A stretch of 31,688 nt of DNA from Bacteroidota bacterium (GCA_023429375.1 JAEYVY010000020.1:1-31688); one strand, 5' to 3'. Counted from the stretch's first letter, positions 1-7,787 are shown. Numbers and translations: made by a program. The notes: generated by a model not told the origin, from the letters alone.

Positions 1-500
1 AAATCGTAGTCGCAGACAGCAGGGCTCCACGTGATGGAAAGTTTATTGAAAGGATAGGTTCTTATAATCCGAACACTAATCCTGCTACAATAGATTTGAA
101 TTTCGAAAGAGCTTTGTATTGGTTACAAGTAGGTGCACAACCTACAGATACAACTCGCACTATCCTTTCTCGCGAGGGTGTATGTATGAAAAAACACCTT
201 TTAGAAGGTGTAAAGAAAGGTGCTTTCGACGAAGCTGCTGCTGAAGCAAAATTCCAAGCTTGGTTGACACAAAAACAATCTTCTCTACAAGCTATTAAGA
301 CAAAAGATGCTGAATCAGCAAGAGCTGCTCTAAAAGCACGTATTGAGGCAGAAAAAGAAGTCAACAAAGCCATTGCAGAAAAAGTAGCAAAGAAGAAAGC
401 TGAACTTGCAGCTGCTAAGGCTGAAGCCGAAGCTGGTGCAAACGCAGAAGAAGCTGCAACGGAAGAAGCAACTCCAGCTGCTGAAGCGAGTGCTGAATAA
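1..500 (+). CDS. rpsP: 30S ribosomal protein S16, 3' part
   Basis: S16 is a small-subunit ribosomal protein that binds 16S rRNA early in assembly. The open frame enters from the left edge (first full codon at position 3) and gives 165 residues before TAA. It begins with IVVADSRAPRDGKFIERIG, the conserved S16 core just after the N-terminal strand, so only about 20 residues are missing. After the core (about window residue 70) comes a long helical tail rich in Ala, Glu and Lys. Bacterial S16 of about 80-90 residues lacks this tail, but it is usual in Bacteroidota as far as I know. A TTG-initiated reading from 96 is only an internal part of the same frame. It converges with tatC across a palindromic terminator. 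Confidence 0.96.
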   Translation, partial: IVVADSRAPRDGKFIERIGSYNPNTNPATIDLNFERALYWLQVGAQPTDTTRTILSREGVCMKKHLLEGVKKGAFDEAAAEAKFQAWLTQKQSSLQAIKTKDAESARAALKARIEAEKEVNKAIAEKVAKKKAELAAAKAEAEAGANAEEAATEEATPAAEASAE

Positions 501-511
501 TTCATACGTTC

Positions 512-561
512 AGTCATAAAAAAAAGGATGTTGGTTAACCAACATCCTTTTTTTTATGACT
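512..561. terminator. Bidirectional terminator, 50-bp perfect palindrome
   Basis: Every base from 512 to 536 is complementary to 561 back to 537. The GC-containing core GGATGTTGGTT/AACCAACATCC is flanked by eight As on the left and eight Ts on the right. Either transcript therefore ends in a hairpin followed by a U tract. It lies between the converging rpsP and tatC genes and should stop both. Confidence 0.9.
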
Positions 562-581
562 TTATCTTTTATCTACAACCA

Positions 582-1406
582 TCAATCGTAGGCTTGCTCT
601 AAATCATCTTCCTCATCCTCCACAGGTGGTTTCTTTACAAAGAACGCACTCAGTTCGAACAATCCGTATAAGGGGAAGAAAACAATTCCTAATGTAAACG
701 GATCACTACTTGGGGTAATAAATGCCGCTCCTACAAGTAAAAATACAATTGCGTGGCGTCTGTATTTATGGAAATAAGATCTATTGATTAATCCAATCTT
801 AGACAATAACCAAGAGACCAAAGGCATCTCAAACACGACTCCCATAATAAATATCAACATATAGAAGTTATCCATATAGGATTCTAAAGACACTTTTTCC
901 TGAATAGCTTCGCTCAATTGATATGTTGCTAAAAAACGCAGGGTCATTGGGAAGACCATAAAATAACCGACCGCACATCCTACAAAGAACATTAATGTTC
1001 CAAAAAAGAAAACCCAACGTACATTCTTTTTCTCATTTTCATACAAAGCAGGGCCGATAAACCTCCATACTTCGTACATTAAATAAGGAAATGTAAGCAA
1101 GACTGCCAGCCAGAAAGCAGAGGTCATATGCGTAAAGAACTGTGATGCCAGTTTTATATTCATGATCTCAACATTGTAGCCTTCATCGCAAAAATCAGGT
1201 AATACTGAAATTGAAGAGCTAACCTTACACATCCATTGGAAAGTAATAAAATCAGATGTAGTTGGCCCCAGAATTACCTTATCAAAAATATAAGGCATGA
1301 ACGCAAATCCTGCGATAGCAAAAATGAAAAGGGCTAAGATAGAACGAAAAAGAGTCCAACGAAGTTCTTCCAGGTGATCCCAGAATGACATTTCATCTTG
1401 TTGCAT
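582..1406 (-). CDS. tatC: Sec-independent protein translocase TatC
   Basis: TatC is the polytopic inner-membrane receptor of the twin-arginine system, which exports folded proteins. The 274-residue product opens with MSFWDHLEELRWTLFRS, the hallmark N-terminal TatC region. Hydrophobic segments follow at about residues 18-40, 90-115, 130-155, 180-205, 215-232 and 235-255. The periplasmic loop between the first two segments is long (about residues 45-90) and carries two Cys, in WMCKVSS and DFCDEG, that could form a disulfide. The tail is acidic. The start 6 nt after the tatA stop fits one transcript. An in-frame ATG five codons later is a possible alternative start. No TatB gene is adjacent, which fits a TatAC-type system. 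Confidence 0.95.
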   Translation of the reverse strand: MQQDEMSFWDHLEELRWTLFRSILALFIFAIAGFAFMPYIFDKVILGPTTSDFITFQWMCKVSSSISVLPDFCDEGYNVEIMNIKLASQFFTHMTSAFWLAVLLTFPYLMYEVWRFIGPALYENEKKNVRWVFFFGTLMFFVGCAVGYFMVFPMTLRFLATYQLSEAIQEKVSLESYMDNFYMLIFIMGVVFEMPLVSWLLSKIGLINRSYFHKYRRHAIVFLLVGAAFITPSSDPFTLGIVFFPLYGLFELSAFFVKKPPVEDEEDDLEQAYD

Positions 1407-1412
1407 CTTCTT

Positions 1413-1607
1413 TTACTTCTTATCTGTATCGTCGATTTTGATGTCGTCTTCCAAGCCTTTTACGCCGTCCTTAAAGTTCTTCACACCTTTACCAATACCT
1501 TTCATTAGTTCAGGAATTTTCTTACCACCGAAAAGCAACAATACGATAATAGCAATGATAATAATTTCTCCTGTTCCTAGATTGCCAAGAAATAGTAATT
1601 TGTCCAT
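1413..1607 (-). CDS. tatA: Twin-arginine translocase subunit TatA/TatE
   Basis: This 64-residue protein has the TatA layout. A short N-terminus leads into a transmembrane helix (about residues 13-28, GEIIIIAIIVLLLFGGKKIP), then the FGGKKIPEL hinge, an amphipathic helix (GIGKGVKNFKDGVKGL) and an acidic tail. TatA oligomerises to form the transport path together with TatC. It is the first gene of a two-gene leftward unit with tatC and is preceded by a well-formed promoter at 1685-1716. Confidence 0.95.
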   Translation of the reverse strand: MDKLLFLGNLGTGEIIIIAIIVLLLFGGKKIPELMKGIGKGVKNFKDGVKGLEDDIKIDDTDKK

Positions 1608-1684
1608 GATATTAATTTTTTAAATTGTTAATAATCTGTTTTTATTCTATAAGAACCTCTTAATCTAAGAGCCTCACACATGGG

Positions 1685-1716
1685 CAAAGATACTATTTGT
1701 AACAATGTACTCCCAA
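1685..1716 (-). promoter_or_regulatory. Promoter of tatAC
   Basis: Read on the minus strand, TTG (1716-1714), 21 bp, then TATCTTTG (1692-1685). This fits the Bacteroidota -33/-7 pattern. The start point would lie near 1678, giving a leader of about 70 nt that contains a small CTCTTA/TAAGAG hairpin (1657-1671). Confidence 0.65.
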
Positions 1717-1732
1717 TCTATTTCAAATTTAT

Positions 1733-1740
1733 TACCTTTG
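1733..1740 (+). promoter_or_regulatory. -7 element of fabD promoter
   Basis: TACCTTTG matches TAnnTTTG and lies 41 bp before the fabD ATG. I see no convincing -33 element. It is divergent from the tatAC promoter. Confidence 0.5.
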
Positions 1741-1781
1741 AGCCGTCTTAAAAATTTGAAATTAGAAAAGTATTAGAAAAT

Positions 1782-2663
1782 ATGAAAGCTTATGTATTCC
1801 CCGGACAGGGAGCTCAGTTCGTAGGTATGGGAAAAGACCTCTATGAAAACAATCCTTTAGCAAAAGAACTATTTGAAAAAGCAAATGAAGTATTAGGTTT
1901 TCGCATTACCGATTTGATGTTTGAGGGTACAGATGAAGATTTAAAGCAAACAAAAGTAACTCAACCGGCTATTTTCTTGCATTCTGTTATCTTGGCAAAA
2001 ACATTAGGCGATGCATTTCAGCCAGACATGGTTGCCGGACACTCTCTGGGAGAATTCTCAGCATTAACTGCTGCAGGAGCCCTTTCTTTTGAAGACGGTC
2101 TTACATTAGTATATAAACGCGCTCTAGCCATGCAAAAAGCATGCGAAGCTTCTCCTTCAACAATGGCAGCCGTATTAGGATTGGCTGACGAAAAAGTAGA
2201 AGAAATCTGCGCATCTATAATCGGAGAAATTGTTGTTCCGGCTAACTACAATTGTCCGGGGCAAGTGGTTATCTCAGGTACAAACGAGGGTATTGACGCT
2301 GCTTGTGAAAAACTATTGGAAGCAGGAGCAAAACGTGCATTAAAACTCAAGGTAGGTGGTGCTTTCCACTCTCCATTAATGGAACCGGCTCATGCAGAAT
2401 TAGCCAGTGCAATTAAGGCAACGACAATTAAATCTCCGGCATGTCCGATTTATCAAAACGTAAATGCAACAGCAGAAACAGATCCTGAAGTGATTAAACA
2501 CAATCTGATCGAACAGTTGACTTCACCAGTTCGCTGGACTCAATCAGTTGAAAACATGATTGCAGCAGGAGCTGACCACTTTATTGAATTAGGCCCAGGA
2601 GCAGTTCTTCAAGGTCTAGTAAAAAAAGTAAACAAGGACATTGTTACTGAAGGACTTAGCTAA
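1782..2663 (+). CDS. fabD: Malonyl-CoA:ACP transacylase
   Basis: FabD moves malonate from CoA to acyl carrier protein, supplying the extender unit for type II fatty-acid synthesis in the cytoplasm. The 293-residue length is normal. Visible motifs are FPGQGAQ near the N-terminus, the nucleophile elbow GHSLGE with Ser88, GQVVISG, and GGAFHSPLME with the catalytic His196. The C-terminal IELGPGAVLQGLVKK also fits. The gene stands alone, with a promoter upstream and a hairpin terminator downstream, instead of sitting in a fab cluster. Confidence 0.96.
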   Translation: MKAYVFPGQGAQFVGMGKDLYENNPLAKELFEKANEVLGFRITDLMFEGTDEDLKQTKVTQPAIFLHSVILAKTLGDAFQPDMVAGHSLGEFSALTAAGALSFEDGLTLVYKRALAMQKACEASPSTMAAVLGLADEKVEEICASIIGEIVVPANYNCPGQVVISGTNEGIDAACEKLLEAGAKRALKLKVGGAFHSPLMEPAHAELASAIKATTIKSPACPIYQNVNATAETDPEVIKHNLIEQLTSPVRWTQSVENMIAAGADHFIELGPGAVLQGLVKKVNKDIVTEGLS

Positions 2664-2683
2664 TCAAAACATCAGCATAACAG

Positions 2684-2716
2684 AAAAGCCTGAAAGTTCA
2701 TTTCAGGCTTTTTTTT
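2684..2716. terminator. Bidirectional terminator between fabD and MBL gene
   Basis: The arms AAAAGCCTGAAA (2684-2695) and TTTCAGGCTTTT (2701-2712) enclose a 5-nt loop. The T run continues to 2716, and the left arm starts with As, so it can work for both converging genes. Confidence 0.85.
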
Positions 2717-2717
2717 A

Positions 2718-3473
2718 TTATATATCGAGAGACAATCCATCATACGCACAATGCACACCAGAAGGTAATGTAGCCTCTATCTCTGCATGCAGACCTGCTT
2801 GATGGCTGAGATGAATCAAATAAGCCTCTTTAGGAGCAATCCGTTGAATATTCAATAAGGCTTCCTCGATGCTTTCATGCGAAGGATGACTCGTTTGTCG
2901 TAAGGCTTCAATAATTAACACATCTAATCCTTTAAGCTTATCGTATTCTTCTTCCGGCATTTCTTTCAAATCAGTCAGATAAGCCATATCTCCTATTCTA
3001 TAACCCAATATAGGCAAATGACCATGCATCACACGAATTGGAGTAACCGGAATATGTTCCACTTCAAAAGGCTCGAGGTCAATTTTATTCATCGTAAAAT
3101 GCGGGAGAGCAGGGTGCCATTGTTTACGAAACACATAAGGCATTTTCAGTTCTACTGCTTTCAGCACATTTTCTTCAGCAAAAACATTTAAGCTTTTGTC
3201 CCGTGAGAAAGGACGCAAATCATCCATTCCTCCCACATGATCATAATGCTCATGCGTAATCAGTACCGCATCCAAATATGAAATAGTGTGATTTAGCATC
3301 TGAAAACGAAAGTCAGGGCCACAATCAATCAATATCATTTTCCCATCGATCTCCACCAACAAAGAGGAACGCATACGTTTGTCTCGCTTATCCTCGCTTT
3401 TGCAAACCTTACAGTTGCAGCCAATTTCAGGAATGCCTGTGGATGTACCGGTTCCTAAAAAAAGAATTTTCAT
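2718..3473 (-). CDS. Metallo-beta-lactamase-fold hydrolase, PhnP-like
   Basis: The 251-residue enzyme begins MKILFLGTGTSTGIPEIG. It then has a Cys cluster, GCNCKVC, that resembles the structural zinc site of PhnP-type proteins. The metal-binding motif THEHYDHVGG (HxHxDH) follows, then a later His in VMHGH and a C-terminal LIHLSHQAGLH. Such enzymes cleave cyclic phosphodiesters or similar substrates; the substrate here cannot be read from sequence. No phosphonate (phn) genes are nearby, so a C-P lyase role is not supported. Its ATG shares one base with the murB stop (TGATG), which implies translational coupling. A TTG one codon earlier is a less likely start. Confidence 0.85.
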   Translation of the reverse strand: MKILFLGTGTSTGIPEIGCNCKVCKSEDKRDKRMRSSLLVEIDGKMILIDCGPDFRFQMLNHTISYLDAVLITHEHYDHVGGMDDLRPFSRDKSLNVFAEENVLKAVELKMPYVFRKQWHPALPHFTMNKIDLEPFEVEHIPVTPIRVMHGHLPILGYRIGDMAYLTDLKEMPEEEYDKLKGLDVLIIEALRQTSHPSHESIEEALLNIQRIAPKEAYLIHLSHQAGLHAEIEATLPSGVHCAYDGLSLDI

Positions 3474-4486
3474 CAACCAACATATTTAACTTCGGGAATC
3501 AATTCGATTCCAAATTTATCTTGCACAGCCTGGCGTATACTTTCTGCAACCAAGGCTATTTCATAACCATTCGCCCCACCCAGATTTACGATTACCAAGG
3601 CCTGTTTTTCATAAACACCTACATTTCCGTGTGATTTACCCTTAAATCCGCATTGCTCAATTAGCCATCCGGCAGGGATTTTCACTTCTGTATCCGATAC
3701 AATATAATGCGGCATGTCGGTAAACTTCGCTTTCAATTCATCAAATTGTTTTACCGATATTACAGGATTCATAAAGAAGCTTCCGGCATTACCTATGACA
3801 TTCGTATCAGGCAATTTACTTTGACGAATCGAACAGACTGCTTCCCTTACAGTTTCAAGATTGATTGTTTCATAATCAGCTAACTTTTCTTGCAAACCAC
3901 CATATTCTAATTTAAACTTGGGTTGCTTAGAAAGGCGTATAACAACGTACGTTATTATATAGGGGTCGTTGTGTTCATTCTTAAAGAAGCTGGTACGATA
4001 GCCGTATTCACATTCAGCATTTGTGAATATTCGTTTTTCGAAACTCAATTGATTATAAGTCTCAACCTGTTCAATTACATCTTTGATTTCCACACCATAG
4101 GCACCGATGTTTTGAACGGCTGCAGCACCTATTTCTCCTGGTATAAGGGATAGATTTTCAATACCTCCCCACCCTTTCTTCACAGCATAGGCAACAACAT
4201 CATCCCATTTTTCTCCGGCTCCTATCCGAAGCACCACTTCACTCTCTGTTTCTTCTTGAATGGTTATTCCACGAATGGCAGAATGCAGGATTACCCCATT
4301 ATAATCACTGATAAATAAAAGATTGCTTCCGCTTCCTATATGTAGAGTTAGAGATTCCTGAAAATATTCGTCATGTAATATATTCAGCAGTTCATCTTCA
4401 CTTTCATACTCCATGAACCAATGTGTTTTGGCATCAATTCTAAACGTATTGTGTTCCAAAAGGGAGTAATTTTGTTCAATTTTCAT
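3473..4486 (-). CDS. murB: UDP-N-acetylenolpyruvoylglucosamine reductase
   Basis: MurB is a cytoplasmic FAD enzyme that reduces UDP-GlcNAc-enolpyruvate to UDP-MurNAc, the second committed step of peptidoglycan precursor synthesis. The product is 337 residues, as in the longer type I MurB. An N-terminal FAD-binding region contains HIGSGSNLLF and LSLIPGEIGAAAVQNIGAYG. A C-terminal substrate domain carries NAGSFFMNPVIS, whose Ser is the proton donor, and GWLIEQCGFKGKSHGNVGVYEKQALVIVN motifs. I chose ATG at 4486. A TTG at 4513 would lie within the predicted -7 element (4511-4518) and so would not be transcribed as a start. It is the first gene of a leftward pair with the MBL-fold gene. Confidence 0.95.
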   Translation of the reverse strand: MKIEQNYSLLEHNTFRIDAKTHWFMEYESEDELLNILHDEYFQESLTLHIGSGSNLLFISDYNGVILHSAIRGITIQEETESEVVLRIGAGEKWDDVVAYAVKKGWGGIENLSLIPGEIGAAAVQNIGAYGVEIKDVIEQVETYNQLSFEKRIFTNAECEYGYRTSFFKNEHNDPYIITYVVIRLSKQPKFKLEYGGLQEKLADYETINLETVREAVCSIRQSKLPDTNVIGNAGSFFMNPVISVKQFDELKAKFTDMPHYIVSDTEVKIPAGWLIEQCGFKGKSHGNVGVYEKQALVIVNLGGANGYEIALVAESIRQAVQDKFGIELIPEVKYVG

Positions 4487-4510
4487 CGTAGTGTTCTTAA
4501 ATATATCTGA

Positions 4511-4518
4511 CAAAGATA
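4511..4518 (-). promoter_or_regulatory. -7 element of murB promoter
   Basis: The minus strand reads TATCTTTG, 24 bp before the murB ATG. No clear -33 partner is visible. Confidence 0.5.
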
Positions 4519-4706
4519 ATTATTAAAATGCATTATTGAGACACATTTTCTCCTATTACAAAGCGTATTGATTATTCATTTATTGGAAATAACATTGATT
4601 TTAGCCCTTTCACCTATCGCTATTCGACAAAATACGCCAATACCTTATGAAATGAGAACATACATCTTCCTGCATCTTCCGAATTTAGCCATCATATAAC
4701 TAATTG

Positions 4707-4723
4707 GACAAATTATATTTGTC
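4707..4723. promoter_or_regulatory. Dyad overlapping the -7 element of the HU gene
   Basis: A perfect 7-bp inverted repeat, GACAAAT-TAT-ATTTGTC, contains the -7 element TATATTTG (4714-4721). It is placed where a bound protein would block the promoter. The -7 lies 30 bp before the HU ATG. Confidence 0.5.
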
Positions 4724-4751
4724 TAACTAATAACAAATACATATAACTATC

Positions 4752-5027
4752 ATGAACAAAGCAGAATTAGTGGAAGCTTTAGCTAATAAGACCGGGCTAA
4801 ACAAACAGGAAGCTAAAAAAGCATTAGATGCCTACATTGAGATTGTTACAGAACAAATGACAAAGAGAGAAGAGATTACACTTATCGGATTTGGAAGCTT
4901 AATACCCAAACCTCAATCAGAACGATTGGCAAGAAACCCGAAAACAGGCGAACCTGTAATGATCAAACCAAGAACAACGGTTAAATTTAAACCTGGAAAG
5001 TTTTTACTTGAAGCAATTAATAAGTAA
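4752..5027 (+). CDS. HU-family DNA-binding protein
   Basis: This small basic protein (91 residues) binds and bends DNA as a dimer in the nucleoid. The N-terminal helices (MNKAELVEALANKTGLNKQEAKKALDAYIE) and the central sheet ITLIGFGSL are typical. The DNA-contacting arm follows, with RLARNPKTGEP carrying the conserved Arg-Asn-Pro at its tip. It ends VKFKPGKFLLEAI. This could be HU or the related IHF-type paralogue; Bacteroidota genomes usually hold several copies. It is a single gene with its own promoter. I see no terminator before upp. Confidence 0.93.
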   Translation: MNKAELVEALANKTGLNKQEAKKALDAYIEIVTEQMTKREEITLIGFGSLIPKPQSERLARNPKTGEPVMIKPRTTVKFKPGKFLLEAINK

Positions 5028-5116
5028 AGAGTAAACACTCACTTCCTTAACAACACGCAACAGATCGTAATTTTCATAGTAAGAGAAAGATTGTTTTATA
5101 TTTTTTTGTTTATTCA

Positions 5117-5149
5117 TTTGTTTGATAACGACATAATTTATTAATTTCG
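5117..5149 (+). promoter_or_regulatory. Promoter of upp
   Basis: TTTG (5117-5120), 21 bp, then TAATTTCG (5142-5149), seven of eight matches to the -7 consensus. Transcription would start near 5156 and leave a leader of about 80 nt. Confidence 0.55.
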
Positions 5150-5171
5150 CTGCAAAAATTTAAAACAACAA

Positions 5172-5208
5172 ATGCCAAGGCTGTGATCAACCACTGATTA
5201 ACAGCCTT
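5172..5208 (+). promoter_or_regulatory. Leader hairpin with four-codon upstream ORF before upp
   Basis: The arms AAGGCTGT (5177-5184) and ACAGCCTT (5201-5208) pair, with an inner ATCA/TGAT pairing. An ATG at 5172 opens a tiny frame, Met-Pro-Arg-Leu-stop (5172-5186), that runs into the left arm. No T run follows, so it is not a simple terminator. A translational or attenuation-like role is possible but unproven. Confidence 0.4.
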
Positions 5209-5236
5209 TGTCATATCTAAAACACATTCAAATTAA

Positions 5237-5887
5237 ATGGAAATTATTAATCTGGGTAGTTCAAATTCGGTTTTGAATCGATTTGTTGCAGAGTTAAGAG
5301 ACGTAAACATTCAAAAGGACAGTCTACGTTTCCGTCGAAATATCGAAAGAATTGGTGAAATCATGGCTTATGAAATAAGCAAACGCTTCAATTATGTAAC
5401 CACAGATATTCCTTCTCCATTAGGGATTGCCCCGATGAATATTCCGGCAGACAAAATTGTAATCAGTACCATACTTCGTGCCGGATTACCATTCCACCAA
5501 GGATTCTTAAGCTATTTAGACAATGCCGAAAATGCATTCGTTTCTGCTTATAGAAAATATAAAGACCGTCTGAATTTTGACATTCACATCGAATACATCG
5601 CTTCTCCACGCATTACTGGAAAGACGCTGATTATCACAGACCCGATGTTGGCAACAGGTGGTTCAATGGAACTCGCTTACGAAGCATTATTGACGAAGGG
5701 AGATCCTGCTCATATCCATGTGGCTTCGATAATTGCGAGCCAGCAAGCTGTCGACCTGCTTCAAAAGAGAATGCCAGAGAATACGACAATCTGGGTTGCT
5801 GCATTAGACCCTGAACTTGATGATCATTCATACATCGTACCCGGTCTTGGTGATGCTGGAGACCTTGCTTACGGCGAGAAAGAATAA
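5237..5887 (+). CDS. upp: Uracil phosphoribosyltransferase
   Basis: It converts uracil and PRPP to UMP in pyrimidine salvage. The 216-residue length is normal. Diagnostic stretches are STILRAGLPFHQGFLSYL, IASPRITGKTLIITDPMLATGGSM (the PRPP loop with the acidic DPMLATGGS) and the C-terminal uracil-binding region YIVPGLGDAGDLAYGE. The gene is monocistronic, with its own promoter, and a separate promoter lies just downstream for the next gene. The leader contains a hairpin and a micro-ORF that may regulate it. Confidence 0.94.
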   Translation: MEIINLGSSNSVLNRFVAELRDVNIQKDSLRFRRNIERIGEIMAYEISKRFNYVTTDIPSPLGIAPMNIPADKIVISTILRAGLPFHQGFLSYLDNAENAFVSAYRKYKDRLNFDIHIEYIASPRITGKTLIITDPMLATGGSMELAYEALLTKGDPAHIHVASIIASQQAVDLLQKRMPENTTIWVAALDPELDDHSYIVPGLGDAGDLAYGEKE

Positions 5888-5903
5888 GCATTCTTGAGTT
5901 AAA

Positions 5904-5934
5904 TTGCTTTCTATCTTTTTATTGGGTACCTTTG
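5904..5934 (+). promoter_or_regulatory. Promoter of the Fem-like gene
   Basis: TTG (5904-5906), 20 bp, then TACCTTTG (5927-5934), 24 bp before the ATG. This is one of the best -33/-7 pairs in the window. Confidence 0.65.
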
Positions 5935-5958
5935 CGGCCGAATTATTAAAGATCGGCT

Positions 5959-7077
5959 ATGACTATTCATGTTGAAGAGAAAGAAATTAGAGCTGTGGCG
6001 CTAACGCCCATCGTGCAACAAACGGCATTTTGGGCTGAAGTAAAATCAAATCAAGGCATAACCCCTTATGCCTTCGATTTTAAAGTCAAGAATAATGATG
6101 TATTCCTTCATACAGAAGACAAGACATCTACAAATGCTGACTTTCTGGTTCTTCAGCAATCTTTAAACAGAGATTATAGTATAGCTTATGTTCCATACGG
6201 CCCTGAGCTGGAACCAAGTGAAGAGGTACAAGGCGAATTTCTTGAAGAATTATCAGAAACTCTTCGGTCTTATCTTCCTAAAAATTGCATAGGTATTCGT
6301 TATGACCTAGCTTGGCAATCACATTGGGATAAGGAAGAGTATTACGATTACAATAATATATGGACGGGACCTCCTGAGAAAAGATATCAGGAGTTCCGTC
6401 TTAATTATAATACACATAATTGGAACCTCCACCGGGCAAACTCGGATATTCTACCATCCAATACAATCTACATCGACGTAACAGTCGACGAGAAAGAGAT
6501 TCTAGCCCGTATGAAACCCAAAACACGTTATAACATCTTACTGTCTGCACGTAGAGGCATCACTGTGCGACAAGCGGGTATGGATGAACTTAACGTTTGG
6601 TATGATTTATATACCGAAACAGCTCACAGAAATAACATATTCCTAAACGATATCGAGTATTTCAGGACGGTATTGAATGCACGTGCGGAAGACTCCCTAT
6701 CACCTGCAACGGTCGAACTTCTTCTGGCTGAAAAAGACGGCGAACCGGTTGCTGCCATCTTTCTCATTATTTCAGGCAACAGAGGTACTTATCTATATGG
6801 AGCCTCATCCAATAAACATAGAAATTGTATGCCTACCTATGCCTTGCAATGGGAAGCCATACGCCGGGTAAAAGCAAGAGGCTGTCTTCAATATGATATG
6901 TTTGGCGTCTCACCCGGACCGGACACCTCCCACCCCATGTACGGGTTATATAAGTTCAAAAGCGGATTTGGTGGCGAACTGTTTCACCAGATGGGATGCT
7001 GGGACTATCCTTTCGACGATGACAGATATAAATTATTTATCGCTGCCGAAATGCATAGTCAGGGCTATCACCTTTAA
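5959..7077 (+). CDS. FemA/FemB/FemX-family aminoacyltransferase
   Basis: Fem proteins are built of two GNAT-like halves and transfer an amino acid from aminoacyl-tRNA to the peptide of lipid II. The 372-residue product shows the family arrangement. An N-terminal half contains FWAEVKSNQGITPYAF and YVPYGPEL. The central MKPKTRYNILLSARRGITVRQAG is a strong Fem signature. The C-terminal half has RGTYLYGASSNKHRNCMPTYALQWEAIRRVKARGC and ends with YDMFGVSPGP and YKFKSGFGGE. Bacteroides peptidoglycan is generally held to be directly cross-linked, so the acceptor is unclear. Its end overlaps the oppositely oriented HD gene by 4 nt. Confidence 0.85.
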   Translation: MTIHVEEKEIRAVALTPIVQQTAFWAEVKSNQGITPYAFDFKVKNNDVFLHTEDKTSTNADFLVLQQSLNRDYSIAYVPYGPELEPSEEVQGEFLEELSETLRSYLPKNCIGIRYDLAWQSHWDKEEYYDYNNIWTGPPEKRYQEFRLNYNTHNWNLHRANSDILPSNTIYIDVTVDEKEILARMKPKTRYNILLSARRGITVRQAGMDELNVWYDLYTETAHRNNIFLNDIEYFRTVLNARAEDSLSPATVELLLAEKDGEPVAAIFLIISGNRGTYLYGASSNKHRNCMPTYALQWEAIRRVKARGCLQYDMFGVSPGPDTSHPMYGLYKFKSGFGGELFHQMGCWDYPFDDDRYKLFIAAEMHSQGYHL

Positions 7078-7679
7078 TCAATCTTCTTTAAGATTCCTTT
7101 TTCAACACTGTTGTTTAGCAAAGCTTGTGCATAGGCCCAAATAACCTCTGAACCTTGGGCCATCGCACACGATCTTGCATAGACTTTTGCATAGTCAATA
7201 TCGAACTCACGCCAGGTTCCACCCTGATTTGAGGCATTTTGAAGTAAGGGCTCCAGCCTGTCCATCGTTCGTGCAAACTTGGCTTCATGGGTTTCGCCGG
7301 CTTCAAACTCTTCCCAAATAGCAACCAGCTCTTGGGCTTGATCGTCAGGCAGGATGCCAAAGATCCGGTTGGCTGCCAATCGTTCTTCACTCGTGTTTTC
7401 GTGGCTCTTTTTCGTATCGAAAAGGAACGTATCACCTGCGTCGATTTCGACAATATCATGAATCAAAACCATTTTCAGCACTTTCAGAACATCAATCGGA
7501 TGATTGGAATGTTCGGCAAGCACAATCGTCATCATCGCCAAATGCCAGCTATGCTCGGCATCGTTTTCTCGTCTGTCGCTATTAATCAGCTTCGTTTTGC
7601 GAAGGATATATTTCAGTTTGTCTATTTCCTTGATAAACTGAATTTGTTGCACTAATCTCTCAGGATACATAACGTTCAT
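7074..7679 (-). CDS. HD-domain hydrolase, HDDC2/YfbR-like
   Basis: The 201-residue protein has a metal-dependent HD fold: the first His in NDAEHSWHLAMM, the HD pair in VLIHDIVEIDAGDT, and a downstream Asp in FARTMDRLEPLL. This pattern matches the HDDC2/YfbR group, which includes 5'-deoxynucleotidases that remove phosphate from dNMPs. The precise substrate is inferred only. I chose ATG at 7679; an ATG three codons later (7670) is equally plausible, and a TTG at 7697 less so. The 3' end overlaps the Fem-like gene by 4 nt with no hairpin between. Confidence 0.82.
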   Translation of the reverse strand: MNVMYPERLVQQIQFIKEIDKLKYILRKTKLINSDRRENDAEHSWHLAMMTIVLAEHSNHPIDVLKVLKMVLIHDIVEIDAGDTFLFDTKKSHENTSEERLAANRIFGILPDDQAQELVAIWEEFEAGETHEAKFARTMDRLEPLLQNASNQGGTWREFDIDYAKVYARSCAMAQGSEVIWAYAQALLNNSVEKGILKKID

Positions 7680-7787
7680 TTCTATAACATCCCGCAAATT
7701 TCAAAAAATATATCCCCCCATCAAAGCAAAAAATGATTTATTAACGACTTGATAAAATAACCAAACATTCAGCAACCACACAGCACT

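Noticed and set aside
62..517. Long minus-strand frame opposite rpsP with Ala/Ser-rich translation
   Set aside because: It is the complement of the Ala/Glu-rich S16 tail, whose codon pattern leaves the opposite strand open. S16 is clearly the real gene.
2718..3473. MBL-fold gene considered as phnP of a phosphonate pathway or as a beta-lactamase
   Set aside because: There are no phn genes nearby and no signal peptide. The fold is shared by many hydrolases, and coupling to murB does not make it a lactamase.
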